From: Halorubrum aethiopicum
GTDB taxonomy: Archaea > Halobacteriota > Halobacteria > Halobacteriales > Haloferacaceae
Length of the DNA stretch: 64,000 nt
Direction: 5' to 3'
Assembly: GCF_001542905.1 (NCBI RefSeq)
Contig: NZ_LOAJ01000001.1
Coordinates: forward strand, 2,232,001-2,296,000
The translations under genes were made by a program, and so were the position numbers. How positions within the stretch are numbered: the first letter of the stretch is position 1; every line of letters starts with the position of its first letter. The notes beneath the pieces are model-generated. The model was not told the DNA's origin and searched no databases. It saw nothing but the letters and a program-made list of their open reading frames with translations. This document shows, one piece after another, positions 35,051 to 44,601 of this stretch.

Positions 35051-35188
35051 GCCGATGGGGAGGGCGGCCTCCCGTATATCGGTGTCCGTTCCGGTCAGCC
35101 AACGGGGTTATCGGCCTCGGTGGCGCGGAGAGACGGCACGCCTCGGAGGGCGCGAACGAACCGGCTCGCCGTGAACGGAACGGGAGAG

Positions 35189-35233
35189 GTGACGGCGAAT
35201 CGCGGAAGAAACGGCGTGACGGCGAATCGCGGA
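35189..35233 (+). repeat. two-copy direct repeat, 27-base period
   Basis: GTGACGGCGAATCGCGGA occurs at 35189-35206 and again at 35216-35233. The intergenic stretch 35051-35285 between the EamA and Hsp20 genes otherwise shows no gene. Confidence 0.6.
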
Positions 35234-35285
35234 TTGCTCGTCCTCGACGACGCTTCCGCGTCGTCGACCGATCCCGACGAACCCG

Positions 35286-35654
35286 TCAGCTCTCGATCTC
35301 GATCTCGGTGCCGCTCGTCGCGGCCTCGAAGGCGATCGGGAGCCGGACGGTGAGGACGCCGTTCTCGTACTCGGCCTCGATCTCCTCCTTCTCGATCGTC
35401 TTCGGGAACCGGAACCGGCGGTGGTACGTCCGGCGGGTCCCGCGGAACTCGTCCTCGTGCTCGCCGGCGACGTTCAGCGTGCCGTCGTCCCACGAGACGG
35501 TGAGCTCCGCCGGATCGAAGCCGGGAAGCTCCACCGCGAGGACGAACTCGTCGTCCTGTTCGTACAGTTGGTAATCGTCGCTGCCGCGCTCGAACAGTCT
35601 GCTCGGCATGTCCATGCCTCCGGTCCACGTGCTTGCTGGTCGTGGAAGAGCCAT
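35286..35654 (-). CDS. Hsp20 / alpha-crystallin small heat-shock protein
   Basis: The ATG at 35652-35654 (122 residues) is preceded by GAGGTGG at normal Shine-Dalgarno distance, which decides the start. The alpha-crystallin domain spans about residues 30-118: DEFVLAVELPGF, WDDGTLNVAGEHED, RRTYHRRFRFPKTIEKEEIE and YENGVLTVRLPI. The conserved A-x-x-x-x-GVL is present as AEYENGVLTV. The N-terminal arm is short, and the C-terminal IxI anchor appears as IEIES. It is an ATP-independent holdase chaperone. The upstream TATA-like TTTATTAC (about 35697-35704) overlaps an inverted repeat that may be a heat-shock operator. Confidence 0.88.
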   Translation of the reverse strand: MALPRPASTWTGGMDMPSRLFERGSDDYQLYEQDDEFVLAVELPGFDPAELTVSWDDGTLNVAGEHEDEFRGTRRTYHRRFRFPKTIEKEEIEAEYENGVLTVRLPIAFEAATSGTEIEIES

Positions 35655-35696
35655 GTGTACCACCTCGAATCCACTCGGTAGTATGGTTGCGGTTCG

Positions 35697-35720
35697 TAAT
35701 AAATCACACGTTTCGTGAGT
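35697..35720 (-). promoter_or_regulatory. Hsp20 promoter with imperfect inverted repeat
   Basis: Read on the minus strand, TCACG, AAA and CGTGTGA form an imperfect inverted repeat directly upstream of the TATA-like TTTATTAC. Haloarchaeal heat-shock genes commonly carry regulatory sequence at this place. The assignment is by position and symmetry. Confidence 0.35.
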
Positions 35721-35879
35721 GTAAATAACACACATACTACACACCACGTACGGACCCGTCGACGGGCCGTCTCGGCCTTCCAGGCGGATCCCGGCGGCGG
35801 CGCTCCGGACGAACCGAAAAGGCGCACCATCGATCCGGTATATGGGGTTATTTACGGCGTTCGACCGTGGGCGAGTGAT

Positions 35880-37541
35880 ATGGAACCAGACCTCGACCGA
35901 TTCACGTCCCGACGATCGACCGTCTACGGCCAGCGCGGCGTGGTCGCCACGAGCCAGCCGCTCGCGAGCGAGGCGGGCGTCGGCGTCCTGCGCGAGGGCG
36001 GCAACGCCTTCGACGCCGCGGTGGCGACGGCGGCCGCGCTCAACGTGGTGGAGCCGACCTCGACCGGGCTCGGCGGCGACGTGTTCGCGCTGTACCGGAC
36101 CGCCGACGGCGACGTGGGCGCGATGCGCGCCTGCGGCGGCGCGCCCGCGGACGCGACGATCGAGAACGTCCGGTCGGCCCTCCGGGACGCCGACGACCCC
36201 TCCGCCTACTACCCCGACGACGGCGGGTACGCGGTCGACGACACGGACGAGGCCGGCATGCCCTTCTACGGGCCGCACGCGGTCACCGTTCCCGGCACCG
36301 CGCGGGGATGGGAGGCGACGATCGAGCGGTTCGGTCGGCTCACCCTCGCCGACGCGCTCGCCCCGGCGATCCGGTACGCGACCGAGGGGTATCCCGTCTC
36401 GGAGGTCATCTCCTCCTACTGGGAGAGCGCCGAGGAGCTGTTCTCCGACCCCCACGCCCGCGACGCCTTCCTCTTCGACGGGGAGTCGCCGTCGGTCGGT
36501 CAGCGGGTGACGCTCCCGAAACTCGGCCGGTCCATGGAGCGGATCGCGGAGGAGGGCGCGGACGTGGTCTACGAGGGGGAGATCGCGGAGGCGATAGCGG
36601 CGGAGGTCCAGTCGCACGGCGGGTTCATGACCGTCGACGACCTCGCGGACTTCGAGGTCGAGTGGCCCGAGCCGGTCTCGACGACGTACAACGGCGCGGA
36701 GGTGTACGAGCTGCCGCCGAACAACCAGGGGCTCATCGCGCTGGAGGCGCTCAACGTCGCCGAGGAGCTGGGCGCGGGCGAACATCCCCACGACTCCGCC
36801 GAACACGTCCACTACCTCTCCGAGGCGCTGAAGGTCGCCTTCCACGACGGCCACCGCTACATCACCGATCCCGACTACGAGGACCACCCGCCGCTGGGGT
36901 CGAAGGCGTGGGCGAGGAAACGCGCCGCCGAGGTCGGCGAGACGGCGAACCACGACGTGACCTTCGGCGTGCCGAACGCCGGCGAGGCCGAGGACGCCGA
37001 CACCGTCCTCCTCACCGTCGCCGACGACGAGGGGAACGTGGTCTCGTACATCAACTCGCGGTTCGCCGGGTTCGGCTCCGGGCTCGTCGCCGGCGACACC
37101 GGGATCGCCCTCCAGAATCGCGGGTCGTCGTTCTCGCTCGACCCCGAGCACCCGAACAGCCTCGAGCCCGGCAAGCGGCCGTTCCACACGCTCATTCCGG
37201 GCGTCGTTCGGTTCGACGAGAACGACTGGGCCGCCTTCGGCGTGATGGGCGGGTACATGCAGCCGCAGGGGCACGTCCAGGTGATCTCGAACCTCGTCGA
37301 TCACGGGATGCCGCTCCAGCGCGCGCTCGACGAGCCGCGGTGGCGGTACCGCGAGGACGGGACGCTCGCGCTGGAGCCGCACTTCGACGACGACGTGGCG
37401 GCGAAGCTCGTCCGGAGGGACCACGACGTCCGGACGCTCTCCCCGGTCATGTTCGGCGGCGCACAGATCGCGCGGAACGAGGACGGCGTCCTCTCGGCGG
37501 CGACGGAGCCGCGAAAGGACGGGAACGCGCAGGGGTACTAA
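35880..37541 (+). CDS. gamma-glutamyltransferase family protein
   Basis: The ATG at 35880 gives 553 residues; GGTTATTTACGG about 30 bases upstream suggests a leaderless start. N-terminal features GVVATSQPLASEAGVGVLREGGNAFDAAVA and NVVEPTSTGLGGDVFALYR are typical of GGT. The autocatalytic Thr is in EDADTVLLTVADDEGN (around residue 374), followed by SYINSRFAGFGSG. GGTs cleave and transfer gamma-glutamyl groups (e.g. from gamma-glutamylcysteine, the haloarchaeal thiol) or act as cephalosporin-acylase-like hydrolases. No signal peptide is visible, so a cytoplasmic location is likely. It is divergent from Hsp20. Confidence 0.9.
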   Translation: MEPDLDRFTSRRSTVYGQRGVVATSQPLASEAGVGVLREGGNAFDAAVATAAALNVVEPTSTGLGGDVFALYRTADGDVGAMRACGGAPADATIENVRSALRDADDPSAYYPDDGGYAVDDTDEAGMPFYGPHAVTVPGTARGWEATIERFGRLTLADALAPAIRYATEGYPVSEVISSYWESAEELFSDPHARDAFLFDGESPSVGQRVTLPKLGRSMERIAEEGADVVYEGEIAEAIAAEVQSHGGFMTVDDLADFEVEWPEPVSTTYNGAEVYELPPNNQGLIALEALNVAEELGAGEHPHDSAEHVHYLSEALKVAFHDGHRYITDPDYEDHPPLGSKAWARKRAAEVGETANHDVTFGVPNAGEAEDADTVLLTVADDEGNVVSYINSRFAGFGSGLVAGDTGIALQNRGSSFSLDPEHPNSLEPGKRPFHTLIPGVVRFDENDWAAFGVMGGYMQPQGHVQVISNLVDHGMPLQRALDEPRWRYREDGTLALEPHFDDDVAAKLVRRDHDVRTLSPVMFGGAQIARNEDGVLSAATEPRKDGNAQGY

Positions 37542-37542
37542 C

Positions 37543-38531
37543 TCAGTCCCCGCCGGCCGCCCGCGCCCGCCGTCTCGCGTCCTCGGGCGAGCGCCCCTCC
37601 CGGAGGAGCGCGTCGACGAACAGCTCGCCGGCCTTGTACGACGAACGGACCATCGGTCCGGACGCACAGTAGAGGAAGTCGAACTCCGTCTCGGCCACCT
37701 CGCGCCACGTCTCGAAGACGTCCGGGTGGACGTACTCGAAGACGTCGAGGTGCGAGCGCGACGGCTGGAGGTACTGGCCGAAGGTGACGACGTCGACGCC
37801 GACCTCCCGGAGGTCGCCGAGCGTCCGGTACACCTCGTGGTCGTACTCGCCGACGCCGAGCATGAGGCTGGTCTTGGTGTGGATGTCGGACTCGCGGTCG
37901 ACCCGGTCGAGCACCGAGAGCGACTGCTCGTAGTCCGCGCGACGGTCGCGCACGGGCCACTGGAGCCGCTCGACCGTCTCCACGTTGTGGGCGATCACGT
38001 CGGGGCCGGCGTCGATTATCCGGTCGACCGCCTCCGGGTCGCCGCCGAAGTCGGGGATCAGCGTCTCGACGAGGATCCCGGGGTCGCGCCGCTTGATCGC
38101 GCGGATCGTCTCGGCGAAGTGCTCGGAGCCGCCGTCCGCGAGGTCGTCGCGGTCGACGGACGTGAGGACGACGTACTCCAGACCGATCTCCGCGACCGCG
38201 TCCGCGACGTTCTCCGGCTCGTCGGGGTCGAGCGGCTCCATCCCGCCGGTCTCGACGTCACAGAAGTTACACCCGCGCGAGCAGCGGTCGCCCATGAGCA
38301 TGAACGTCGCCGTGCCCGGCCCGCCGCGGCCGCCCTCGGCGGCGTCCGCCGCCTCGTCGTTCGGGGGCGCGTTCGCGCCCCCCGACCAGCACTCGCCCAT
38401 GTTCGGGCAGTTCGCCTCCTCACAGACGGTGTGGAGGTCGCGGTCGCGGAGGATCGCCTTGATCTCCGTGAACCGGCTCCCCGAGGGGGACGCGACTTCA
38501 GCCAGTCCGGTTTCCGCCGGCCGCGTTGCAT
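37543..38531 (-). CDS. lipA: lipoyl synthase, apparently frameshifted near the N-terminus
   Basis: LipA inserts two sulfurs into octanoyl chains on lipoyl domains by radical-SAM chemistry. The main frame gives TEIKAILRDRDLHTVCEEAN, the auxiliary-cluster motif C-x4-C-x5-C ending GECW, and the radical SAM motif DRCSRGCNFCDV, then GVDVVTFGQYLQPS and the C-terminal YKAG. The conserved start RRKPDWLKSRPP lies in a different frame (ATG at 38529-38531). The frames join at a run of five G (38485-38489); one more G would restore a continuous LipA. The main frame has no start before MGECW (38400), and starting there would lose two of the three auxiliary Cys. Either a real mutation or a homopolymer sequencing error. 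Confidence 0.85.
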
Positions 38532-38601
38532 GCTCGATCCCTCGGGGGGCGGGAGGAAAAGCGTGCGGGTCGATCCGGGTTCGAGTCCGGGTCCGTCGGA
38601 C

Positions 38602-39177
38602 TCAACCCAGGTCGGCGGCGTCGATCACCGTCGCGAACTCCCCGGAGAGGTGCGCGAGCGCGACCCGGTGGGAGGTCTCCGGATCGATCCGCTCCCCGTC
38701 GGGGGCCTCGCGCTCGTGGGTCGCGGTCGCGTCGGCGACGAGGTACACGTCGTAGCCGCGGTTCTCCGCCATCCGGACGGTCGTCGAGACGCAGTGATCG
38801 GTGGTGAGCCCGCAAACGACGAGGGTCCCGTATCTGTGGTCCGTCAGCCACTCGTCGAGGTCGGTCCCGAGGAACGCGCCGTTGACCGACTTCACGAAGG
38901 TCGCCTCGCCGGCGGCCGGGGCCGTCTCGGCCTTCCAGGCGAACCCCGGCGCGTCCCCGCGGAGCGGGGACTCCGGCTCGGTCGAGTCGTGTCGCACGTG
39001 CGCGATCGGGTCGTCGGCTGCGCGCCAGCGCGCGAGGAGGTCGGCGGCGACCGCCTCCGCGTCCGGGTTGTTGCGCTCGCCCCACCCCGGCTCGTCGAAG
39101 CCGGTCTGGAAGTCGACGAGGAGCAGGACCGCGTCGTCCGGGAGCGATGAGTCGTCGGAGGGGCCGGGATCAGTCAT
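38602..39177 (-). CDS. isochorismatase-like cysteine hydrolase
   Basis: The ATG at 39175-39177 gives 191 residues. The catalytic triad of the cysteine hydrolase superfamily is complete: D22 in [13 protein letters not shown]96 in [10 protein letters not shown], and C129 in [17 protein letters not shown], with the cis-peptide before it. Relatives include nicotinamidase, isochorismatase and carbamoylases; no substrate-specific residues are evident. The start overlaps the end of the YqcI/YcgG gene by 8 bases, so the two are in one operon and probably function together. Confidence 0.85.
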   Translation of the reverse strand: MTDPGPSDDSSLPDDAVLLLVDFQTGFDEPGWGERNNPDAEAVAADLLARWRAADDPIAHVRHDSTEPESPLRGDAPGFAWKAETAPAAGEATFVKSVNGAFLGTDLDEWLTDHRYGTLVVCGLTTDHCVSTTVRMAENRGYDVYLVADATATHEREAPDGERIDPETSHRVALAHLSGEFATVIDAADLG

Positions 39178-40048
39178 CGCCGACCCCCAGGACGGTCGGC
39201 GTCGATCCGCCCGGGCCGCCGCCGTCGTCGGCGTCCGCGAAGCGTCGCCACGCGCCGCGCTCGAGCAGCGCGTCGGGTGCCTTCGGGTGTTCGCGGGTCG
39301 GCTCCAGCGGGCACTCGTCGGGGCTCTCCGCGTCGTCCTCGCGGAACAGGTACTGTCTCCACTCGCGGTCGCCCTCCGCGCCCCAGTCGCCGAGGTCGGC
39401 GTGCGGGCAGACGCCGTCGTACGCCTCCATCCGGGAGCGGATCGTCTCGCGGGCGCGCTCGCCGGCCTCGGTGTCCGCCGTGATCCCCTCGAACACCGCC
39501 CGCGGCTGGAAGGTGATCTCCAGGCCGACCGGCGAGTAGCGGCTCTTGCGGTCGTCGTAGAAGGGGGCCCGCGAGGTGGGGAACAGCGGCTCGCCGCCGA
39601 AACAGAACTCCCAGTAGGGGTCGTCGGGGTCGGTCGGGATCTCCTCGGGCCACGGCTCCGGGTCGTGGACGTGGAGGAACTCGAGGACGTGCCAGAGCGC
39701 CTCGTGGTAGTCGGCCTCGGTCGCGTCCTCGCCGAAGGGGGCGAAGAAGACCGCGAGCGGCGCGCGCTCGGCGTGGTCGGGGTACGTCTCGAGGTACTCC
39801 AACAGGAGGTCGCGGAGCCGGAGGAGCGCGGCGGGGTCGCTCGTGGATCCACACGCCCCGTACAGCAGATCGCCCTCACGTTCGACCTCGATCCCGAAGT
39901 AACACGGGAACGGCGACCCGTCGCGCTCGCCGAGCATCGACTCGCGGAACGTGCGGTAGTGGTCCGCGAGCCAGCCGGGCGCGTCCTCGAGCCGACCGTG
40001 GAGCGTCTCCTGGTCCAACAGCACGCCCTCGGTTCCGGGCTCGTTCAT
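39170..40048 (-). CDS. YqcI/YcgG family protein
   Basis: The ATG at 40046-40048 gives 292 residues. Family features are [20 protein letters not shown] (around 48), [20 protein letters not shown] (around 155), [19 protein letters not shown], and near the end the signature [20 protein letters not shown]. Members of this superfamily include heme-dependent oxygenases acting on amino acids or indoles; the function of this one is not established. It is the first gene of a two-gene operon with an isochorismatase-like hydrolase, suggesting small-molecule breakdown or synthesis. Confidence 0.82.
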   Translation of the reverse strand: MNEPGTEGVLLDQETLHGRLEDAPGWLADHYRTFRESMLGERDGSPFPCYFGIEVEREGDLLYGACGSTSDPAALLRLRDLLLEYLETYPDHAERAPLAVFFAPFGEDATEADYHEALWHVLEFLHVHDPEPWPEEIPTDPDDPYWEFCFGGEPLFPTSRAPFYDDRKSRYSPVGLEITFQPRAVFEGITADTEAGERARETIRSRMEAYDGVCPHADLGDWGAEGDREWRQYLFREDDAESPDECPLEPTREHPKAPDALLERGAWRRFADADDGGGPGGSTPTVLGVGDD

Positions 40049-40213
40049 GGGTTCGCTCCGTGGGCCACCGGCTTTTGACTTTCGGCGAGATCCGCGCCGT
40101 GAGAGCGTCGCTACGGCGACGACCGATTCGAGCCGCGCGGCGACCGGAGCCTCGACGCGTCGGCACGCACGGCCCGCCGGGGCGTTTATCCCGTCGGCCG
40201 CGAGTGACGACGT

Positions 40214-41284
40214 ATGCTCATGACGCCGGGACCGACCGCGGTCCCAGAGCCCGTCCGCGAGTCGATGAGCCGCGAGCTGATCAACCCCGACGTCGACCCC
40301 GCGTTCCGGGACGTCTACGCCGACCTCGTCGACCGGTTGGAGACGGTGTACGGGGTCGGGGACGTCGACTCGCACGACGTCGTCGTCCCCGGCGGCGAGG
40401 GGATCCTCGGGCTGGAGGCCGCGATCGCCTCGCTCGTCGAGCCCGGCACCGAGGTCCTCTGTCTCTCTAACGGGCTCTACGGCGACGGCTTCGCCGACTT
40501 CGTCGAGTCGTACGGCGGCGAGGCGACCCCCGTCGACGCTCCCTACGACGAGCCGCTCCCGCTCGACGCCCTCGAGGCCGCGCTCGCCGAGAGTGACGCC
40601 GACTTCGACGTGGCGACGATGGTCCACTGCGAGACGCCCACCGGAACCCTCAACGACCTCGATCCCGCGATCGATCTGCTGGAATCGACGGACGGGGAGA
40701 CGCTCACCGTCGTCGACGCCGTCTCCTCGCTCGGCGGGACGCCGGTGCCGACCGAGCGGATCGACGTCTGTCTGGGGGCCTCCCAGAAGTGTTTCAGCGC
40801 GCCGCCGGGGCTCACCACCGCCGCGATCAGCGACCGCGCGTGGGCGGCGATGGAGGAACGCGGTCCCCACTCGCTGTACACGAACTTCCTCCCGTGGCGC
40901 GACACGGACGAGGGGTTCCCGTACACCCACCTCACGACGAACGTCGTGGCGCTCGAGGAGGCGCTCGCGCTCCTGCTTGAGGAGGGCCTCGACGACGCCT
41001 ACGCCCGCCACGAGGCGGCCGCGGCGCGGTGTCGCGAGCGCGGCGCGGCGCTCGGCCTGGAACCGTTCGGCGACCCCGAGCGCGCGTCGCCGACCGTGAC
41101 GGCGTTCAAGGTCCCCGGTCGGGCCGAGGCGCTCCAGAACCGGCTCCACGAGGAACACGACGTGCTCGTCGCGACCGGCCTCGGCGACCTCGCCGACGAC
41201 GTGGTACGCGTCGGCCACATGGGCCACGCCGCGCGCGTCGAGCGCGTCGACGAGACGATGGACGCGCTCGAGGCGGTGTTGTGA
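40214..41284 (+). CDS. class V aminotransferase (alanine/serine-glyoxylate type)
   Basis: The protein has 356 residues and begins MLMTPGPTAVPEPVRESMSR, the standard opening of this class. Other features are the PLP phosphate loop VPGGEGILGLEAAI, the Asp under the pyridine ring in TVVDAVSSLGGTP, and the Schiff-base Lys in LGASQKCFSAPPGL (around residue 190). It transaminates alanine or serine with glyoxylate, or a related phosphonate or lactaldehyde substrate. No special active-site features distinguish these. It appears to be a single-gene transcript. Confidence 0.88.
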   Translation: MLMTPGPTAVPEPVRESMSRELINPDVDPAFRDVYADLVDRLETVYGVGDVDSHDVVVPGGEGILGLEAAIASLVEPGTEVLCLSNGLYGDGFADFVESYGGEATPVDAPYDEPLPLDALEAALAESDADFDVATMVHCETPTGTLNDLDPAIDLLESTDGETLTVVDAVSSLGGTPVPTERIDVCLGASQKCFSAPPGLTTAAISDRAWAAMEERGPHSLYTNFLPWRDTDEGFPYTHLTTNVVALEEALALLLEEGLDDAYARHEAAAARCRERGAALGLEPFGDPERASPTVTAFKVPGRAEALQNRLHEEHDVLVATGLGDLADDVVRVGHMGHAARVERVDETMDALEAVL

Positions 41285-41339
41285 CGGGAGAGGTGGGCGC
41301 GATCGTCGCGATCGTCGCGTTCGCCGGCGCGACCGACCG

Positions 41340-44039
41340 CTACCGCCGCGCCCACTCCAGCATCCGGCCGTAGAAGGGGTCGGAGCCGAGCGCCGTCGCG
41401 TCGCCGACGAGCGTCAACTGCTTCTTCGCGCGGGTGAGCGCGACGTTCACCCGGCGGTGGTCCTCGAAGATCGGCCCGTCGAGGTCGCCGGTCGCGACGA
41501 ACGAGACCACGACCACCTCCTTCGAGGAGCCCTGGAACCGGTCGACGGTGTCGACGGTCACGTCGGTCCGGCGGCCGATCTCCGCGACCTGCGCGCGGAA
41601 CGGCGCGATGACGCCGACGTCGTCGGGGTCGACGCCGGCCGCGAGGTAGGCGTCGACGATCCCCGCGACCCGCTCGGCCTCCCGGACGTTGCGGTTGCCG
41701 TCGCGCTCGCCGTCGGGGTCGACGAAGCCGACGCCGCCGGTCAACTCGGGCGCGAGCGCGGCGGGGTCGACACCCAAGTCCGCCAGCCGCTGGCCGGCCA
41801 CCTCGGGCGTGGCGGGCCGGAGCGCGCCGTCGTAGAACTCGGCGGAGGCGAACGCCTGGATCCGCTGGCTCATCCGGTACTGGCGGTCGAGCATCACGCT
41901 CGCGTCGGGGTACGTCTCGATGAGCCGCTGGAACAGCGAGGTCTTCAGGTCGTTCTCCGCCCGGACCACGGGGGGAAGCTGTTCGTGGTCGCCGACGAGC
42001 ACGAACCGGTCCGCGAGCGTGATCGCGGCGTGAGTGCTCGGCTCCGTGAGCTGGGAGGCCTCGTCGACGAGCGCCACGTCGAACTCGCACTCGCGCATGA
42101 CGCGGGAGCCGCAGGCGGCGGTCGTGGCCGCGACGACCGGCGCGTCCCGCAGCTCCGCGGCCTTCTCGTTCGGGTCGCCGCGCTCGACCAGCCGCACGTC
42201 CCGCATGTCGGCGCGGACGCCGGTCTCGGTGCCGACCCGCAGGACGTCGTCGAACCCCTGCTCGCGCAGCGCCTCCAGGGCGTTGTCGACGGCGCGGTTC
42301 GTGAACGCCGCGAGCAGCACGCGGTTCCCCTCCGCGACGAGCGCCCGGATCGTCCGCGCGATGGTGTACGTCTTCCCGGTCCCCGGCGGGCCGTGGATCA
42401 GCGCGCAGTCCTCGGCGTCGACGGCGAGCGAGACGGCCTCGTTCTGGGCCGCGTTGTTGTCGATGTACGTCGGGGGATCGGCGGCGGCGGCGGACCCCCT
42501 CGAGAACGCCGGCTCCCGTCGACCGAAGATCACGTCCTTCCGTCGCTCGCTGCCCTTCAACACGGCGTCGTGGAGGGCGGTGAGCATCCGGTCGACGGAG
42601 ATCTCCGAGGGATAGACGTCGAGCCGCCGGAGGTCGACCGGCTCGTCCGTCTCGACGACGACCTCCTCGCCCAGCGCCCGGATCCGACCGAGCTCGGCGT
42701 GGCCGGTCACGGGGTCGCCGTCGCTCGCGAGCGCCACGTCGCCCTCGCGGAGCTTCGAGACCGCGTCGTCCGGCTTGCGGGCGCGGAGCTCCCAGCGGTT
42801 GTCGTCGATCTCGGTCCGCGAGACGGGGTCGAGGTCGATCAGCGCCCGGTCGTCGGCCGCGCGTTCCTCCGGGGTCTGCTCCCAGAGCTTCCGGTACTCG
42901 GCGTGGGTCTCGCGGCGCTCCTCCTCGATCGCGGTGTAGAAGCGGTCGAAGTAGTCGCGCTCCTCCTCGGGGACGGCCGTGCCGATCTGCCCGGCCTTCG
43001 ACTCCTGGTCGAGGCGGCCGGAGACGACCATGCAGGCGTCCCGTTCGAAACAGTAGCTACAGGTCGCGTCCGCCTCGTATCCCGTGGGGACGGTCGGGCG
43101 CTCGCCGGGGTCGTTCAGCGCGCGCCACTCCATCGCCGCGAGCGCGTTGCGCTCGCGCACGACGAACTTCAACAGGCCGTCGCCGACGGTGAACTCCTTG
43201 GCGGGCGCGAGGTCGCCCGACTCCTCGTTCCGCTCGAGCGCGGTGTTCTTGGTGTACAGCAGCGTCCCGATGTCCGGGTCGACGCCGCGCTCCTCGAGCA
43301 TGAGCGCGTAGCAGGCCGCCTGGATCTTGTCCTGAAAGCGCGGCTCGCGGTTCGTGTTCTTGCCCGTTTTGAGCTCCACGGGGGTCCCGCGCCGCAGCGC
43401 GTCGGCGCGCCCCTTCAGCCCGAACGTCGGCGAGAGGAGCGTGAACTCCGAGCGCCAGGTGTCCTCGTCGGTGAGGGTGCCCTGCGCGAGCCACCCCTCG
43501 ATCGCGGCCGCGTTTCGCCGCACCTCGTCCTCCACCTCGGCCGTCTCGTACCCGAGCAAACCGAGTTCGAGGCCCGCCTCCGCGACGCGCTCCTCGACCG
43601 ACTCCCCGAGGTCCATCCCCCGGAGCAGGTCGCCGAACACCTCGTGGACGATGGTCCCCTTGACGACCGGGTAGTTGAGCGGGATCCCGGAGAGCTTGTT
43701 GAGGTAGTACATCCGCGGGCACTGGACCCACGACCGGATCCCGGTCACGTCCACGAGGAAATCCGGTTCGAGCACGACCCACGAGTCGCCGGTCGTCGCG
43801 TAGCCCGACTCCCCGCCGTACTCGTCCGCCTCCGCGTCGGTGACGAGCAGTTCCATGCCGGGCTCCGCGTGCTCGCCGGTCTCGGCCCAGTCGCCCCACA
43901 GCGTCACGTCGACCGGCTCGGCCGCGCCGCGCTCCGGGCGGACCCGTAGCTCGCGGAGGTCGCGCTCGCCGTACGACGTCGACACCGTTCGCGTCTCCCC
44001 GACGGAGACGATCGGCCCCCGAACGTTCACGCCTCCCAT
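41340..44039 (-). CDS. Dna2-like nuclease-helicase (SF1B)
   Basis: This is an 899-residue protein. An N-terminal OB-like region (residues 1-90) is followed by a PD-(D/E)XK Cas4/Dna2-type nuclease domain: SWVQCPRMYYLNKLSG (first Fe-S Cys, around 108), KGTIVHEVFGDLL with its His, GLKGRADAL, PVELKTGKN, and the remaining Cys in CSYCFERDAC (around 330). The helicase has Walker A HGPPGTGKTYTIART (around 550), VALVDEASQLTEP, VLVGDHEQLPPV, RMSQRI and VALTRAKKQLTLVGD, the Upf1-like set. Dna2 enzymes trim 5' flaps and resect DNA ends. All four cluster Cys and catalytic residues appear intact. Confidence 0.88.
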   Translation of the reverse strand: MGGVNVRGPIVSVGETRTVSTSYGERDLRELRVRPERGAAEPVDVTLWGDWAETGEHAEPGMELLVTDAEADEYGGESGYATTGDSWVVLEPDFLVDVTGIRSWVQCPRMYYLNKLSGIPLNYPVVKGTIVHEVFGDLLRGMDLGESVEERVAEAGLELGLLGYETAEVEDEVRRNAAAIEGWLAQGTLTDEDTWRSEFTLLSPTFGLKGRADALRRGTPVELKTGKNTNREPRFQDKIQAACYALMLEERGVDPDIGTLLYTKNTALERNEESGDLAPAKEFTVGDGLLKFVVRERNALAAMEWRALNDPGERPTVPTGYEADATCSYCFERDACMVVSGRLDQESKAGQIGTAVPEEERDYFDRFYTAIEEERRETHAEYRKLWEQTPEERAADDRALIDLDPVSRTEIDDNRWELRARKPDDAVSKLREGDVALASDGDPVTGHAELGRIRALGEEVVVETDEPVDLRRLDVYPSEISVDRMLTALHDAVLKGSERRKDVIFGRREPAFSRGSAAAADPPTYIDNNAAQNEAVSLAVDAEDCALIHGPPGTGKTYTIARTIRALVAEGNRVLLAAFTNRAVDNALEALREQGFDDVLRVGTETGVRADMRDVRLVERGDPNEKAAELRDAPVVAATTAACGSRVMRECEFDVALVDEASQLTEPSTHAAITLADRFVLVGDHEQLPPVVRAENDLKTSLFQRLIETYPDASVMLDRQYRMSQRIQAFASAEFYDGALRPATPEVAGQRLADLGVDPAALAPELTGGVGFVDPDGERDGNRNVREAERVAGIVDAYLAAGVDPDDVGVIAPFRAQVAEIGRRTDVTVDTVDRFQGSSKEVVVVSFVATGDLDGPIFEDHRRVNVALTRAKKQLTLVGDATALGSDPFYGRMLEWARR

Positions 44040-44140
44040 CCTCGGCGGCGGCGAAAAACGCTGTCGGTGCGGGGGGCGGTTTCGAGGCCCGCCGCGGCGC
44101 GACCGGTGGGTTCCTTACCCTTCGACGCGTGGGGGCGGGC

Positions 44141-44509
44141 ATGAGCGACTCGCTGTACGACCGGTACGGGCGGCCGGCGGTCGTCGGGTTCGTCCTCGTG
44201 CTGGCCGGGCTCTCCGTCGCGAGCGCGTATCTCCGCGTCTCGAGCGCCGGGCTCGCGGCCGCCGGCGACGCGGTCGTCAGCCTCTACATCGCGGCGGTCG
44301 TCGTCTGGGGGACGTTCCGCGAGGGATACGACACCGCCCGCTTCCGGATCGCGCTGTACGGCGTGCTCGTGCTGTGGGGTTCCGCAGACCTGATCGCCGG
44401 GGCGGAGGCGCCGCTCGCCTACCTCTTTCTCGTCGGCGGCTCGCTGTTGATCGCGTGGGAGTCGTACTCCTCCCCGCGAGACGGGCGGAAGCCGGCGTCC
44501 GAGCGGTGA
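44141..44509 (+). CDS. four-helix membrane protein, unknown function
   Basis: The ATG at 44141 gives 122 residues; a GTG four codons earlier is possible. There are four hydrophobic helices (VVGFVLVLAGLSVASAYL, AVVSLYIAAVVVWGTF, IALYGVLVLWGSADLI, LAYLFLVGGSLLIAW), and a basic C-terminus. I recognise no family. It is divergent from the Dna2-like gene. Confidence 0.6.
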   Translation: MSDSLYDRYGRPAVVGFVLVLAGLSVASAYLRVSSAGLAAAGDAVVSLYIAAVVVWGTFREGYDTARFRIALYGVLVLWGSADLIAGAEAPLAYLFLVGGSLLIAWESYSSPRDGRKPASER

Positions 44510-44601
44510 GACCGTGACGACGGCGTCCGGCGCGGGGGTTCTCCCGGCCGGTCACCGCGACCGATACGCTCATGCGGGTCCCGCGGTAACGTGACGCCGA
44601 C

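Noticed and set aside
33401-35353. 650-codon plus-strand ORF
   Set aside because: It overlaps the peroxiredoxin gene in another frame and is antisense to the EamA gene; composition is Arg/Ser/Thr-rich shadow coding.
38058-38531. 157-codon minus-strand ORF beginning MQRGRRKPDWLK as a separate gene
   Set aside because: Only its first 16 residues look conserved, and they are the missing LipA N-terminus. The rest is the wrong frame of lipA.
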